Positions 37,789-45,491 of a stretch of 64,000 bases of DNA are shown here, piece after piece (the stretch's first letter is position 1; each line of letters begins with the position of its first letter). Position numbers and translations under genes: made by a program. The stretch covers positions 1,178,001 through 1,242,000 of the forward strand of contig NZ_FOZG01000001.1 in the NCBI RefSeq assembly GCF_900113315.1. Reading direction: 5' to 3'. Below the pieces are notes generated by a model. It saw only the letters and a list, made by a program, of their open reading frames with translations, made no database searches and was not told the origin of the DNA. The DNA comes from Sphingomonas jatrophae (GTDB lineage Bacteria > Pseudomonadota > Alphaproteobacteria > Sphingomonadales > Sphingomonadaceae).

Positions 37789-38511
37789 TTAGCTCTGCGG
37801 GCTGGACGGGTTCAGGGCTGAGGCCTGGGCTCGTTCACGCAGGTCGTTCGGCCAGTAGCCGGCGAAATCCTCCGGCGCGGCGGGCATCACCGGCAGCGCT
37901 GCAGCCGGCTCAGACGACACGGCCATCACGGCCCATGCACGCCGCTCCGAGTGCGGCGCTTCCAGCAGCTGCAAGCCGTTGACGATGCGGTTCCTGTTGC
38001 GTGCCAGATAACGCCCGAACTTCGACTGGTTGACGAAGCCCCGCTCCACGCAGGGCAGGTCCATGACGGCATCGTGCAGATCGCCATGCTTGTCGTTGTC
38101 GATGTGCTTGAGCACCTGACGGACGAGCGTGCCGCGCTGACCGAATGCATCCTTCCACGCGAGAAGCAGGTTGCCGAGCTGCTCGCGATCGGGATCATGC
38201 ATGATCTGCTCGATCAAGCTCGTCGCCGGGTCAGGCTCGCCCAGCCAGATGAGGCTGTGGCGGCACAGGTCCGACCATTCCTCGAAGCCGGCGATGTTGG
38301 GCACGTTCGCCTTCGGGCACTTCGCCGCGCGCCACGCGGCGATGATGGTGAGCGCGTCGCTTACATAGCGGCCCCGCGCCTCCCGCACGCGATCGGCGGG
38401 ACGCCCGGTGAAGTCGCGCGTGGCCGCCATCTCCGTCTTCGGCAGCAGGTAGATGGAGGCGACGCGCCGGGCCATGTCCCGCAGCGGCCGGATGTTGTTA
38501 CCGGTGCCCAT
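37789..38511 (-). pseudogene. C-terminal half of a frameshifted island P-loop ATPase
   Basis: A 240-codon reading frame starting MGTGNNIRPLRDMARRVASI. GNN followed by RDMxRR is the sensor/arginine part of plasmid- or phage-type replicative ATPases and continues directly from the N-terminal fragment, which ends 14 bases into this frame. The residues before the ATG, in this frame, read ASFV, which also fits the family. One extra base near 38520-38530 explains the break. It probably has no function by itself. Confidence 0.75.
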
Positions 38512-39907
38512 GACGAAGCTCGCCGCCCGCGGTGACGACCCTGCTCGATCCCAGCACGCGTTCGGTGATCGAGCCGTTAGTGAGCATTCGGTTCATCGCG
38601 CCGTGCGGCAGCCAATCGGTCGGCATGTCGTCGAAGCAGACCGCGGCAGGCTGCTCCAGCGCGAGCGAGAGGACGACCTTGGTCGCCTCCTCGTTCGTCA
38701 CCGGATAGCTGATGCTGCGCGCTTCGCCCGGCCCCGCGAAGGGTGCGATCACCGAGGCGAGATAGCTCTTGCCGCTGCCCGGCGACGAAGCAGTGATGTT
38801 AAAGGCGGGCGCCACCTTCAGGGAGTCGCGGATGCTGGCCGTCAGCATCGCGCACAGGGCCGCCGAACGATCCTCGCTCGACTCGAACTCAAACTCGGTG
38901 AGCAGGGATTTCAGGCGGTTGAGCGCCGCCAGCGCGTTCTCCCTTGTCAGCAGCGGGATCGAATAGTGCGATGGATCGAACGCTGCATAGATGCCAGTGA
39001 CGGGATCGTAGCCCGGAGTGGACACCAGCCGGGCGTCGCTCGGACGCAAATAGGGCTGCCGCGCCAGCCGGGTCAGGGCCGGCAGCTCGCCGGTGCCCTG
39101 CGACTTGTGCAGAGCGTTGACAACGTTGCTGGGGACGTCGCGCCGCTCCCACTTCTCGGAACGAGCGTCATACTTCATCCAGTCGCTTGCGGCCGACAGA
39201 TGCAGCGTAAGCGATTGCTCCGTGACCGCATCGGTCGTCACGTCACCCGTGGCCGGATCGGTCTTGAGCGTTACGATGACGCCGTTCGAGCGATAGAAGG
39301 CACCGCGTGCGGCAAGCACCTTCTCCGCCGCCGTGACAACGCGATGCACCTCCCCGTTGATGACGCGGATGGTCGCCTTGCACCGCGCCGCGTGCCGATC
39401 GACCTTCAGGTGATCGAACAGCGCGCCGATCCCCCGCGCCTTTTCATGGCTGCATGGGCAATGGAACAGGCCGGACGGCACCGCCTCCGTGGGCGCGAAG
39501 TACAAGGCGTCGCCCTGTTCGCCGGGCGCGTGTTCGCCTGCCCAGGGGCAGGTGATGCGATGCTCGCCCTCGTGCGGCTCGTCGCGATAGAGGCCGCTGC
39601 GGGCCAGCGCATCGATGACGGGGTTCGTCTCGGGCGCCGGGCGGTAGATGTCGCGGGCCTCCGCCTGCGGTGCGGCCGGGGCGCCGCTTTCGCTAGCCGG
39701 GGCGTCGGAAGGGGGTGATGGGGGCGTGGCCCCCTTCCCACCTTCACCCCCTTCGCCGGGGTTGTCGGTCGGATTCGTCGCCGGCTCGGGCGCCTCACTG
39801 CTGCTCGCAGGCGCCGCGTCGGCGGGCGTCGGTGCCGTGATCGTGTTGAGACTGTCGGACGAAATCGAAGTCTCGGCCGCTATCTGGAAATTCGTGTCGT
39901 GCTTCAA
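38498..39907 (-). pseudogene. N-terminal part of the island zinc-ribbon/P-loop ATPase, frameshifted
   Basis: A 469-residue frame. After a low-complexity Pro/Ala/Gly linker (about 25-95) comes a primase-like Cys/His region (RITCPWAGEHAPGE, LFHCPCSHEKARG), then an ATPase with Walker A SSPGSGKS (about 373-380) and Walker B AVCFDDMPTDW. It ends SSRVVTAGGELRHGHR, whereas the other frame continues the family sequence, so a single-base insertion in the GGGCGGCG run is likely. The start is probably the TTG at 39907. It is likely a replication or mobilisation ATPase of the element. A 16-bp inverted repeat lies just upstream. Confidence 0.75.
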
Positions 39908-39955
39908 TGATTTAACCCACTTAAGATGCGCGTGGCTTCACGCGATCAATGTTGT

Positions 39956-40006
39956 GGGCTTGCGTGTTGAGCTTTTCGCTGATCCCGGCGGCTCAAACGC
40001 AAGCCC
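39956..40006. promoter_or_regulatory. Inverted repeat upstream of the island ATPase gene
   Basis: Arms at 39956-39972 (GGGCTTGCGT, one extra G, TTGAGC) and 39991-40006 (reverse complement) pair over 16 bp with a single bulge and an 18-bp loop, 49 bp before the ATPase start. There is no T-run. The rest of the 317-bp gap (39908-40223) shows no gene. An operator or replication-origin site for the element is possible. Confidence 0.5.
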
Positions 40007-40223
40007 GCTGATCCGAAGAGACTTCGGGGCGACATGCATTTGGAGCAGCCACAATCTCGAGCGAACTCGAACGGCGGGTCAGGCCATGTGCTGCAGAGAA
40101 GCGACAATCGGCTGGACGCTCGCCAGGAGCGCCTCACCAACCGTCAGGTGGCCCTAACATATGTTCGGGCGGAACATGGTCAAGGAGATTGTAGGTCGTT
40201 TTTAGTTGCGTTTAATGCAAGCG

Positions 40224-40613
40224 TCAGCCGCTCGTCCCAACGTAGCTTCGGCATAGCTGGTAGAGTTCGGGCCAAGCGGGTTGTTCAGCGGAGATAAGTA
40301 GGACGTAGGCGAAGGAGCTGCCGAAGCTGACCGACAGCTCGAACCAGCCGCCGTGATCGACGAAATGATCCCAGAACGGCTGAAAGCCCTCCTCGCCGAA
40401 GCGAACCCCGTCGATCGGCTCAACAAGCGGAGAGAAGCCGACCTCGCGCACGATGTCAGCCTCGGTGTCGCCGGGCTCGACGATCACGAACTCCGTCCAG
40501 TCGAGTAGGTCGGCGAGTGCGGTGAAGCGGCTCTCCAGCAGATCGCGCAAGCGAGGGTCGAAGTCGAGCGTGAGCACGCGCACCCTGTCGGCGGCGTTGT
40601 AGATCCTGATCAT
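40224..40613 (-). CDS. Island protein with VIVEPGDT motif (copy 2), unknown function
   Basis: 129 residues, acidic, no signal peptide or membrane helix. It shares with the gene at 41070-41435 a central FVIVEPGDTEADIVREVGF motif (compare FIVVEPGDTVADVERALAF), an aromatic DHGGWFE element (compare DHDGLFE) and a final LCR in the same order, so the two are paralogues of one family. The ATG at 40613 has AAAGGAT upstream. An intrinsic terminator lies 23 bp before the start. It is the last of five small minus-strand genes. Confidence 0.75.
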   Translation of the reverse strand: MIRIYNAADRVRVLTLDFDPRLRDLLESRFTALADLLDWTEFVIVEPGDTEADIVREVGFSPLVEPIDGVRFGEEGFQPFWDHFVDHGGWFELSVSFGSSFAYVLLISAEQPAWPELYQLCRSYVGTSG

Positions 40614-40635
40614 GCTGGAGATCCTTTCGGCAAAG

Positions 40636-40667
40636 AAAAAGCGCCCGAGGCGGGATGCCTGGGCGCT
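40636..40667 (-). terminator. Intrinsic terminator between the membrane protein and VVEPGDT genes
   Basis: On the minus strand AGCGCCC-AGGC-loop-GCCT-C-GGGCGCT is followed by TTTTCTTT. This strong hairpin closes the transcript of the gene ending at 40686, and its T-run ends just before the ribosome site of the next gene (start 40613). Confidence 0.8.
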
Positions 40668-40685
40668 GGAGCGGCTTGGGGTGAG

Positions 40686-40979
40686 CTAGGCGCTAGGCGG
40701 CGGGAGCAGCAGCGGCGGCGGGGCCGCACGTCGAAGCCGGCGCCAGCGAACGATCCAGCCGACGACGGCTAGGCAGGCAAGGCCGCCGAACACCGGCAGC
40801 GGGTAGGTGATCGTCAGGTGTCCGACGCCGAGCGCCAGCAGGACCAGCATGCCCTCGCGCGGGCGGGCGACGAAGGCGAGCACGCAGCAGGTGGCGAGCA
40901 GCAGGACGAAGCCCGTCACCGCCAGCTGCAGCGCGGTGATGAGCAGGCACAGGCCGACGATCTGACCCAACGTCTTCAT
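40686..40979 (-). CDS. Island small membrane protein (copy 2)
   Basis: 97 residues with three or four hydrophobic stretches (LGQIVGLCLLITALQLAVTGF through LACLAVVGWIVRWRRL) and a Pro/Leu-rich end. It is a paralogue of the protein at 41507-41767: both share LQxAxxGxVL, a (A/I)FxRPxExxxLLLxxG segment and a final glycine-rich helix. The ATG at 40979 follows GGAGATG. It lies 90 bp after the VVEPGDT copy 1 gene and before a terminator. Function unknown. Confidence 0.7.
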   Translation of the reverse strand: MKTLGQIVGLCLLITALQLAVTGFVLLLATCCVLAFVARPREGMLVLLALGVGHLTITYPLPVFGGLACLAVVGWIVRWRRLRRAAPPPLLLPPPSA

Positions 40980-41069
40980 GGGGCATCTCCGATGGTGGGG
41001 CCGCGCGGGGGCGGCGTTTTTGAGGATTTCCGAGCGTTTGCCGTTCAAGACGGCGCCGCCTTGGGCGGT

Positions 41070-41435
41070 TCAGGGCGTGAGCGGTGTCGTCGCGTGGAAC
41101 CGGCAGAGCGCCAGCAGATCGGAATCGATTCCGTCCGTGTCCGGCACGAGCATGACGTCGGCGGCACTATCGTCGGACAGGTTGAAGGCGGCTTCGAACA
41201 GGCCGTCATGGTCAGCCGCCCAGTCGAAGCAAGGCTCGCCCTCGTCGGCGAGCGGGAAGGCGAGCGCCCGTTCCACGTCGGCAACCGTGTCGCCGGGCTC
41301 GACGACGATGAAGCGGGCAGCGCCTTCAATGGTGCCAAGCTGCGTCCGGCGAAGCGTCAGCAGGCGCTTGATGTTGGGGGCGAGGGGCGAGACGAGCGCA
41401 CGCGCGAGCGCGGCGGTGGTGTCGATGAGTTGCAT
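41070..41435 (-). CDS. Island protein with VVEPGDT motif (copy 1), unknown function
   Basis: 121 residues, acidic, soluble-looking. It contains RFIVVEPGDTVADVERALAF, DHDGLFEAAFNLSDDSAADV and a LLALCRFH end, all matched in order by the copy at 40224-40613. The start ATG 41435 sits 18 bp after a strong intrinsic terminator. With the membrane protein gene downstream it forms a two-gene unit that resembles its neighbours. I recognise no domain. Confidence 0.75.
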   Translation of the reverse strand: MQLIDTTAALARALVSPLAPNIKRLLTLRRTQLGTIEGAARFIVVEPGDTVADVERALAFPLADEGEPCFDWAADHDGLFEAAFNLSDDSAADVMLVPDTDGIDSDLLALCRFHATTPLTP

Positions 41436-41452
41436 GGGGGATCCCTGAAATT

Positions 41453-41478
41453 AAAAACCCCGGCGCGATGGCCGGGGT
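41453..41478 (-). terminator. Intrinsic terminator between membrane protein copy 1 and VVEPGDT copy 1
   Basis: On the minus strand CCCCGGC, a 6-base loop and GCCGGGG are followed by TTTTTAA. It ends the lipoprotein-membrane protein transcript and lies only 18 bp in front of the next start codon, the same arrangement as at 40636-40667. Confidence 0.8.
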
Positions 41479-41506
41479 CATGGTGGATCGGTGCTGTCGG
41501 ATCGCC

Positions 41507-41767
41507 TCATTCGAGGTGCTTGGGTTCGTCGCCCTCGTCTGTGCCCTTGGACTTGGCCAAGGCGACGAGCCCGCCGGCGGCGAGCAGCCCCAGGCAGATG
41601 TAAGGGTGCGCGGCGAACAACGAGATGGTGCCGCAGATCAGCAGCAGGCCGATCGTCTCTTTTGGGCGGAAGATGAGCCCGGCGAGCACCAGCCCGACGA
41701 GCGCCATCTGAAGGACGGCCATCGCTAAGGCGAAGGCGACGATGGCGAGGATGAGGCGGACCACCAC
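41507..41767 (-). CDS. Island small membrane protein (copy 1)
   Basis: 86 residues from the GTG at 41767, which lies 1 bp after the lipoprotein stop. The reading frame is open further upstream, but that part overlaps the lipoprotein gene. Three hydrophobic helices (VVVRLILAIVAFALAMAVLQ, MALVGLVLAGLIF, LGLLAAGGLVALA) and a charged tail KGTDEGDEPKHLE are visible. It is a paralogue of the protein at 40686-40979. Function unknown. Confidence 0.7.
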   Translation of the reverse strand: MVVRLILAIVAFALAMAVLQMALVGLVLAGLIFRPKETIGLLLICGTISLFAAHPYICLGLLAAGGLVALAKSKGTDEGDEPKHLE

Positions 41768-41768
41768 G

Positions 41769-42113
41769 TCAGTCGACCTTGCGGGTGGGAAAGCTCTTGT
41801 CGTCCGCCCAAGTGCGGCGGCACTCCTCCGGCGACTCCTCGTGCTCGCCGTTCCAATGCCAGACGCCATCCTGGCGGATGAGATACGCTTGCGACTTGCC
41901 GCCATAGCCGCCCATCTCGTTCTTGGCGTTGAAGGTGAGGCAGGCCCGCCGCAGTTCCTTGTTGTAGTAGAACTCCTCGAACTGAGCGGACTCGGGGTCC
42001 TTCAGCACGTCGCGCACGGCCTGCTCGGCGGCTTTTCGCTCACCGCTGCAACCTGCAAGCGCGATGAGAAGGGCGACCGCCGCCAGCGGCCGCTTGAAGC
42101 GGTTCTCGATCAT
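41769..42113 (-). CDS. Island lipoprotein, unknown function
   Basis: 114 residues. A basic N-terminus, a hydrophobic helix and the lipobox LIALAGC (cysteine near residue 22) mark a lipoprotein. The mature part has AVRDVLKDPESAQFEEFYYN and RRACLTFNAKNEMGGYGGKSQAYLI, a pattern seen in small exported proteins with a conserved DPxSAxF box. The ATG at 42113 follows AAAGGAC. It is the first gene of the five-gene array and is coupled to membrane protein copy 1. Confidence 0.8.
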   Translation of the reverse strand: MIENRFKRPLAAVALLIALAGCSGERKAAEQAVRDVLKDPESAQFEEFYYNKELRRACLTFNAKNEMGGYGGKSQAYLIRQDGVWHWNGEHEESPEECRRTWADDKSFPTRKVD

Positions 42114-42293
42114 GGATGTCCTTTCGGGAGAGGGCGTCGCGCGGACGCACGGGATCGCGTCAGGCGCCGGCGGCGCTGACGTCGGATGGTGGTGCTTCTG
42201 TCATTCGCGTCGCCCCCGTTACGGAGCGACCTTCGGCTTCAACCTCGCGCCGCCCCTATGTTCCTCTCGGGGCGACGGCCGAAGCCGGATGTT

Positions 42294-42409
42294 GGAAACC
42301 CGCTGAGACAACGAGCGCACGTGCCTTTACCGGCAAGCCGGTTGGACATGCGCACGTGCCACCCGGCCCCCGAAGATCGGCGACCGAGATGTCTCAAGAG
42401 GGGTTTCCA
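42294..42409. promoter_or_regulatory. Structured intergenic region of the island
   Basis: The gap 42114-42613 separates the divergent lipoprotein and DUF262 genes and holds no convincing gene. It has an interrupted inverted repeat: TGGAAACC (42294-42301) and TGAGACA (42304-42310) match TGTCTCA (42390-42396) and GGTTTCCA (42402-42409). Inside lie two copies of GCGCACGTGCC (42315-42325, 42350-42360) 35 bp apart and the near-palindrome ACCGGCAAGCCGGT (42329-42342). It could be a small RNA, an origin, or a recombination or regulatory site. Confidence 0.5.
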
Positions 42410-42560
42410 CGCCCCGCCCCCCGGCTTTCACGGGAGGCAAAGCGATCATGGAGGGCTGGTGGGCGGATCGCAATAGGCCTACGCAGGCGCGAGCGATGCT
42501 TCTAAGCCTTTCCATTAAAAGATACCAAACCTTGCGCGTGCTTGTCGCTGCGCTGAGCGG

Positions 42561-42588
42561 TTGATTGGACAGCACCCGCCGCTATGTT
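42561..42588 (+). promoter_or_regulatory. Candidate promoter for the DUF262-type gene
   Basis: TTGATT (42561-42566) and TATGTT (42583-42588) are spaced by 16 bp, about 26 bp before the proposed ATG at 42614. The region is more A+T-rich than its surroundings. Confidence 0.35.
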
Positions 42589-42613
42589 CACGCGCAATTG
42601 CTGGGGGGTACAC

Positions 42614-42934
42614 ATGGCTGAGCTTTCGTCACAACCAACGTCAATCCAGACGATCTATGCGATGTTCAGCGACGAAAAGCTGTTCGTTAATCGGCGCTAC
42701 CAACGAAAACTCGTCTGGACGCTTGAGGAAAAGCAAAAGCTAATTGAGTCGATTCAGAAGAAGTATCCAATTCCTGCGATCTTGATTGCAGAACGCGAGG
42801 ACTCTCCGGGAACCTACGAGATCATCGATGGCCTGCAGAGGCTCCACGCCATAATCTCCTTTATCGAAACCGGTTTCGCGTCTCTGGAGGACAAAAGATT
42901 CGCAATCGAGCATTTCCCACGGCCAAACGGGTAG
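42614..42934 (+). pseudogene. DUF262-type protein, N-terminal fragment before a frameshift
   Basis: 107 codons from ATG 42614 (MAELSSQPTSIQTIYAMFSD; GGGGGG ribosome site) to TAG. It reads RRYQRKLVWTLEEKQKLIES, then IQKKYPIPAILIA and YEIIDGLQRLHAIISFI, the ParB-like DUF262 core found in many restriction/defence proteins (GmrSD and relatives). The frame ends EHFPRPNG, whereas the next frame continues naturally after EHF as PTAKRVADEGGFAAIE. One missing C in the CCC run near 42915-42918 explains this. Confidence 0.8.
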
Positions 42935-42975
42935 CTGACGAGGGAGGCTTCGCTGCAATCGAAGCTGACAGCTAC

Positions 42976-44382
42976 TTGTCTGCCCGCGAGGTCGGCGACA
43001 TGCTCAACTACAACTTGGCGACCTCGTATATGCGTGGGGCGTCAGAAGGAGAAATCAACGACGTCTTTGACCGTATCAACACGTACGGTCATCGCCTCAG
43101 CGATCAAGAGAGACGTCAGGCGGGTGTTCAGAACGATTTTTCCAATATGGTCCGAGACATAGCTTGCACTCTACGCGGAGACGCCTCTGCAGAAGTGCTT
43201 CCCTTACGTAGCATGCCTTCCATCAGCATCGACTTGCCCATGACCAAGCACGGTTATGATGTTCAGGCAGACGAGGTGATGTGGGTGGAGCACGGTATCC
43301 TTCGATCCACTGATCTCCGCGACAGTATGGATGAGCAGTGTATTGCAGACCTTGCTGCTTGTGTCGTCGGCGGAACGTTAATCGACAGGTCCAAGGATGC
43401 GCTTGACGCGGTCTACACGGAGGGAAGCCCGGAAGAAGTCCGCATTAGCAATGCTCTTACAATATACGGGGCAGATAATTTTGCTGATGAACTCAAGTAC
43501 TGCATTGATGAGATTCTTAAAGTCTGCGCGTCAACAGCCCCAATCAAGCTAAGAGAGTTGATATTCAAGAAAAGCCAGACCAACGCTTTCCCGTCTGTAT
43601 TTGCCGTTCTGTTTATCGCATTTCATGAACTAATCGTTGGTGACGGTCTCGTTATTTCTGATTATGACGGCGTTAAATCTTCCATGCGAGATATTGCCGA
43701 GCGTATTGAGCGGGGACGTAAAGCAACGTCTCCAGACGAACGACGCAAAAACGTTGATGCTGTTAAAGGCTTGATCCGCTCCTGCTTCATAGTGGCAAGC
43801 CCGAAGCCAAAAATATACGCCAACCACAGCACTGCGGACATTGATTCTGCAATTCGACGGTCGGAAGTAGAGCTCAGTGATTACGAACTGAAGCAGGGTT
43901 TGCTAACTTTATCAGATAACCGCAAGATAGATGATAATGTCATCAATAAGGTTTTGAGAACTATTTGTGCTATGGCTAACAATGGTCCTGGGCGCGATGG
44001 TAGAGTGCTGATCGGGGTCTGCGACAAAGACGCCGACGCCGTTCGTGTTCAGAAGCTTGATGGAGTCGAACCGAGGAAGGTTGGCAAAAGGAAAGTAGTA
44101 GGAGTTTCGAGAGAGTCCGCGTTCTTGAAAATCTCTCCTGAGCAATACTTGGCCAAGTGGAAGGATTCTATTAAACACTCTACGTTGACGCCCAGCGTGC
44201 GTGACAGCGTTCTCTCTCATGTTGATTTCAACTCTTACTTTGGGCTCGGCATCATCGTTATCAGCATACCGTCACAGAACGAACTGTGCTATCTGGATGG
44301 CAATGTTTACTGGCGAAGTGCTGACTCGACCGAACTGGCAGACACGCCGCAAAAGATCGTGAACGTGGCTAAGCGCTTCTAA
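42976..44382 (+). pseudogene. DUF262-type protein, C-terminal fragment after a frameshift
   Basis: A 468-codon frame, open from before 42917. Its first part, MLNYNLATSYMRGASEGEIN, then DVFDRINTYGHRLSDQERRQAG, is the second half of the DUF262 domain. The final third (about 300-460, ICAMANNGPGRDGRVLIGVC, then DKDADAVRVQKLDG) resembles the AlbA_2/Schlafen-type ATP-binding domain. The whole gene would encode about 590 residues. Its base composition is clearly less GC-rich than the core genome, indicating foreign origin. A translated C-terminal part cannot be excluded. Confidence 0.75.
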
Positions 44383-44455
44383 CTCGGCGCCCATCGCCAA
44401 CCCACATGAGCGTGCTTTGCGCAGGAAGTCCCATCGCCATCGACGGAAGAGGCCT

Positions 44456-45481
44456 TCATGGCAGAAGGAGCGAGGCATCCCCGTAAGAATAGAAACGATA
44501 GCCATTCTCAATGGCATAAGCGTAAGCCGCTTTCATCCGGTCCAGTCTCATCAGCGCCGAGACCAGCATGAACAGGGTCGAGCGCGGCAGGTGGAAGTTG
44601 GTCAGCAGGCCGTCGATGCCGCGGAAGGTGTAACCGGGGGTGATGAAGATGGCGGTGTCGCCCTCCCACGCGGCGATGCGGCCGTCGGCACCGGCGGCGC
44701 TCTCGATCGTGCGCAGGCTGGTGGTGCCGACCGCGATCACCCGGCCGCCGCGCGCGCGCACCTGGTTCAGCCGCTCGGCGGTGGCGGCGTCGATGCGGCC
44801 CCATTCGGCGTGCATCGCGTGGTCCGCCGTATCCTCCGCCTTGACCGGCAGGAAGGTGCCCGCGCCGACGTGCAGCGTCAGCGTCTCGTGCCCGATCCCC
44901 GCCTCCGCCAGCGCCGCCATCAGCGCGGGCGTGAAATGCAGCGCGGCGGTGGGTGCGGCGACGGCGCCGGCCTCGCGCGCGAACATCGTCTGGTAATCCG
45001 CCGCGTCCGCCGCATCGGCGGCGCGGCGCGCGGCGATATAGGGGGGCAGCGGCATGCGGCCGGCGCGCTCCAGCAGCAGCTCGACCGGCTCGTCGCCGGC
45101 GAAGGTCAGCTGCCAGCTGCCATCGGCACCACGCTCGCCCGCTTGCGCCTCGACGCCCTCGCCGAAATCGATCCGATCGCCGTCGCGCAGCCGCTTGGCG
45201 TTACGGACGAACGCCCGCCACGCCCGCGGCCCTTCGCGCTTGTGCAGCGTGGCACCGATCCGCGCCTCGCCGCGACGCCCCTCCAGCTGGGCCGGGATGA
45301 CGCGCGTGTCGTTGAACACGAGGCAGTCGCCTTGGCGCAGCAGCGCCGGCAGATCCCGGACGGTGCGATCCTCGGTCCGCGCGCCATCGAGCAGCAGCAG
45401 GCGCGCGGCATCGCGCGGATCGGCGGGCCTGAGCGCGATCCGCTCGGGCGGCAGTTCGAAATCGAACAGGTCGACCCGCAT
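44456..45481 (-). CDS. queA: S-adenosylmethionine:tRNA ribosyltransferase-isomerase (chimeric 3' end)
   Basis: Transfers the ribose of AdoMet to 7-aminomethyl-deazaguanine in tRNA to form epoxyqueuosine. 341 residues, the normal length. Motifs: [14 protein letters not shown] at the start, [18 protein letters not shown]-like [32 protein letters not shown] and the C-terminal [15 protein letters not shown]. The start is ATG 45481 (MRVDLFDF). The last 33 codons, stop included, were supplied by the island, and the displaced original tail is at 36193-36318. The protein remains intact, differing by a handful of residues (for example [14 protein letters not shown] versus [14 protein letters not shown]). 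Confidence 0.96.
   Translation of the reverse strand: MRVDLFDFELPPERIALRPADPRDAARLLLLDGARTEDRTVRDLPALLRQGDCLVFNDTRVIPAQLEGRRGEARIGATLHKREGPRAWRAFVRNAKRLRDGDRIDFGEGVEAQAGERGADGSWQLTFAGDEPVELLLERAGRMPLPPYIAARRAADAADAADYQTMFAREAGAVAAPTAALHFTPALMAALAEAGIGHETLTLHVGAGTFLPVKAEDTADHAMHAEWGRIDAATAERLNQVRARGGRVIAVGTTSLRTIESAAGADGRIAAWEGDTAIFITPGYTFRGIDGLLTNFHLPRSTLFMLVSALMRLDRMKAAYAYAIENGYRFYSYGDASLLLP
44555..44575. repeat. attR core, 21-bp direct repeat within queA
   Basis: It is identical to 36298-36318 and lies inside the queA reading frame. Bases to its right are resident queA; bases to its left down to 44456 are the island-borne replacement tail. Confidence 0.85.
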
Positions 45482-45491
45482 CGGGCCGGCC

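Larger units (their letters stand above)
36298..44554. mobile_element. Integrated genomic island in the 3' end of queA (about 8.26 kb)
   Basis: The unit runs from the attL core to the base before the attR core. It carries its own tyrosine recombinase beside attL, a broken zinc-ribbon/P-loop ATPase, five small minus-strand genes, a structured intergenic region and a broken DUF262-type gene. The DNA from about 42.6 to 44.4 kb is visibly richer in A+T than the flanks. It has restored queA with its own version of the last 33 codons (stop included). No conjugation, capsid or portal genes are present, so it is either a small satellite-like element or a decayed remnant. Confidence 0.88.

Noticed and set aside
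42180-42480. CRISPR-like array in the island because of the repeated GCGCACGTGCC
   Set aside because: Only two short copies, no regular spacing and no cas gene.
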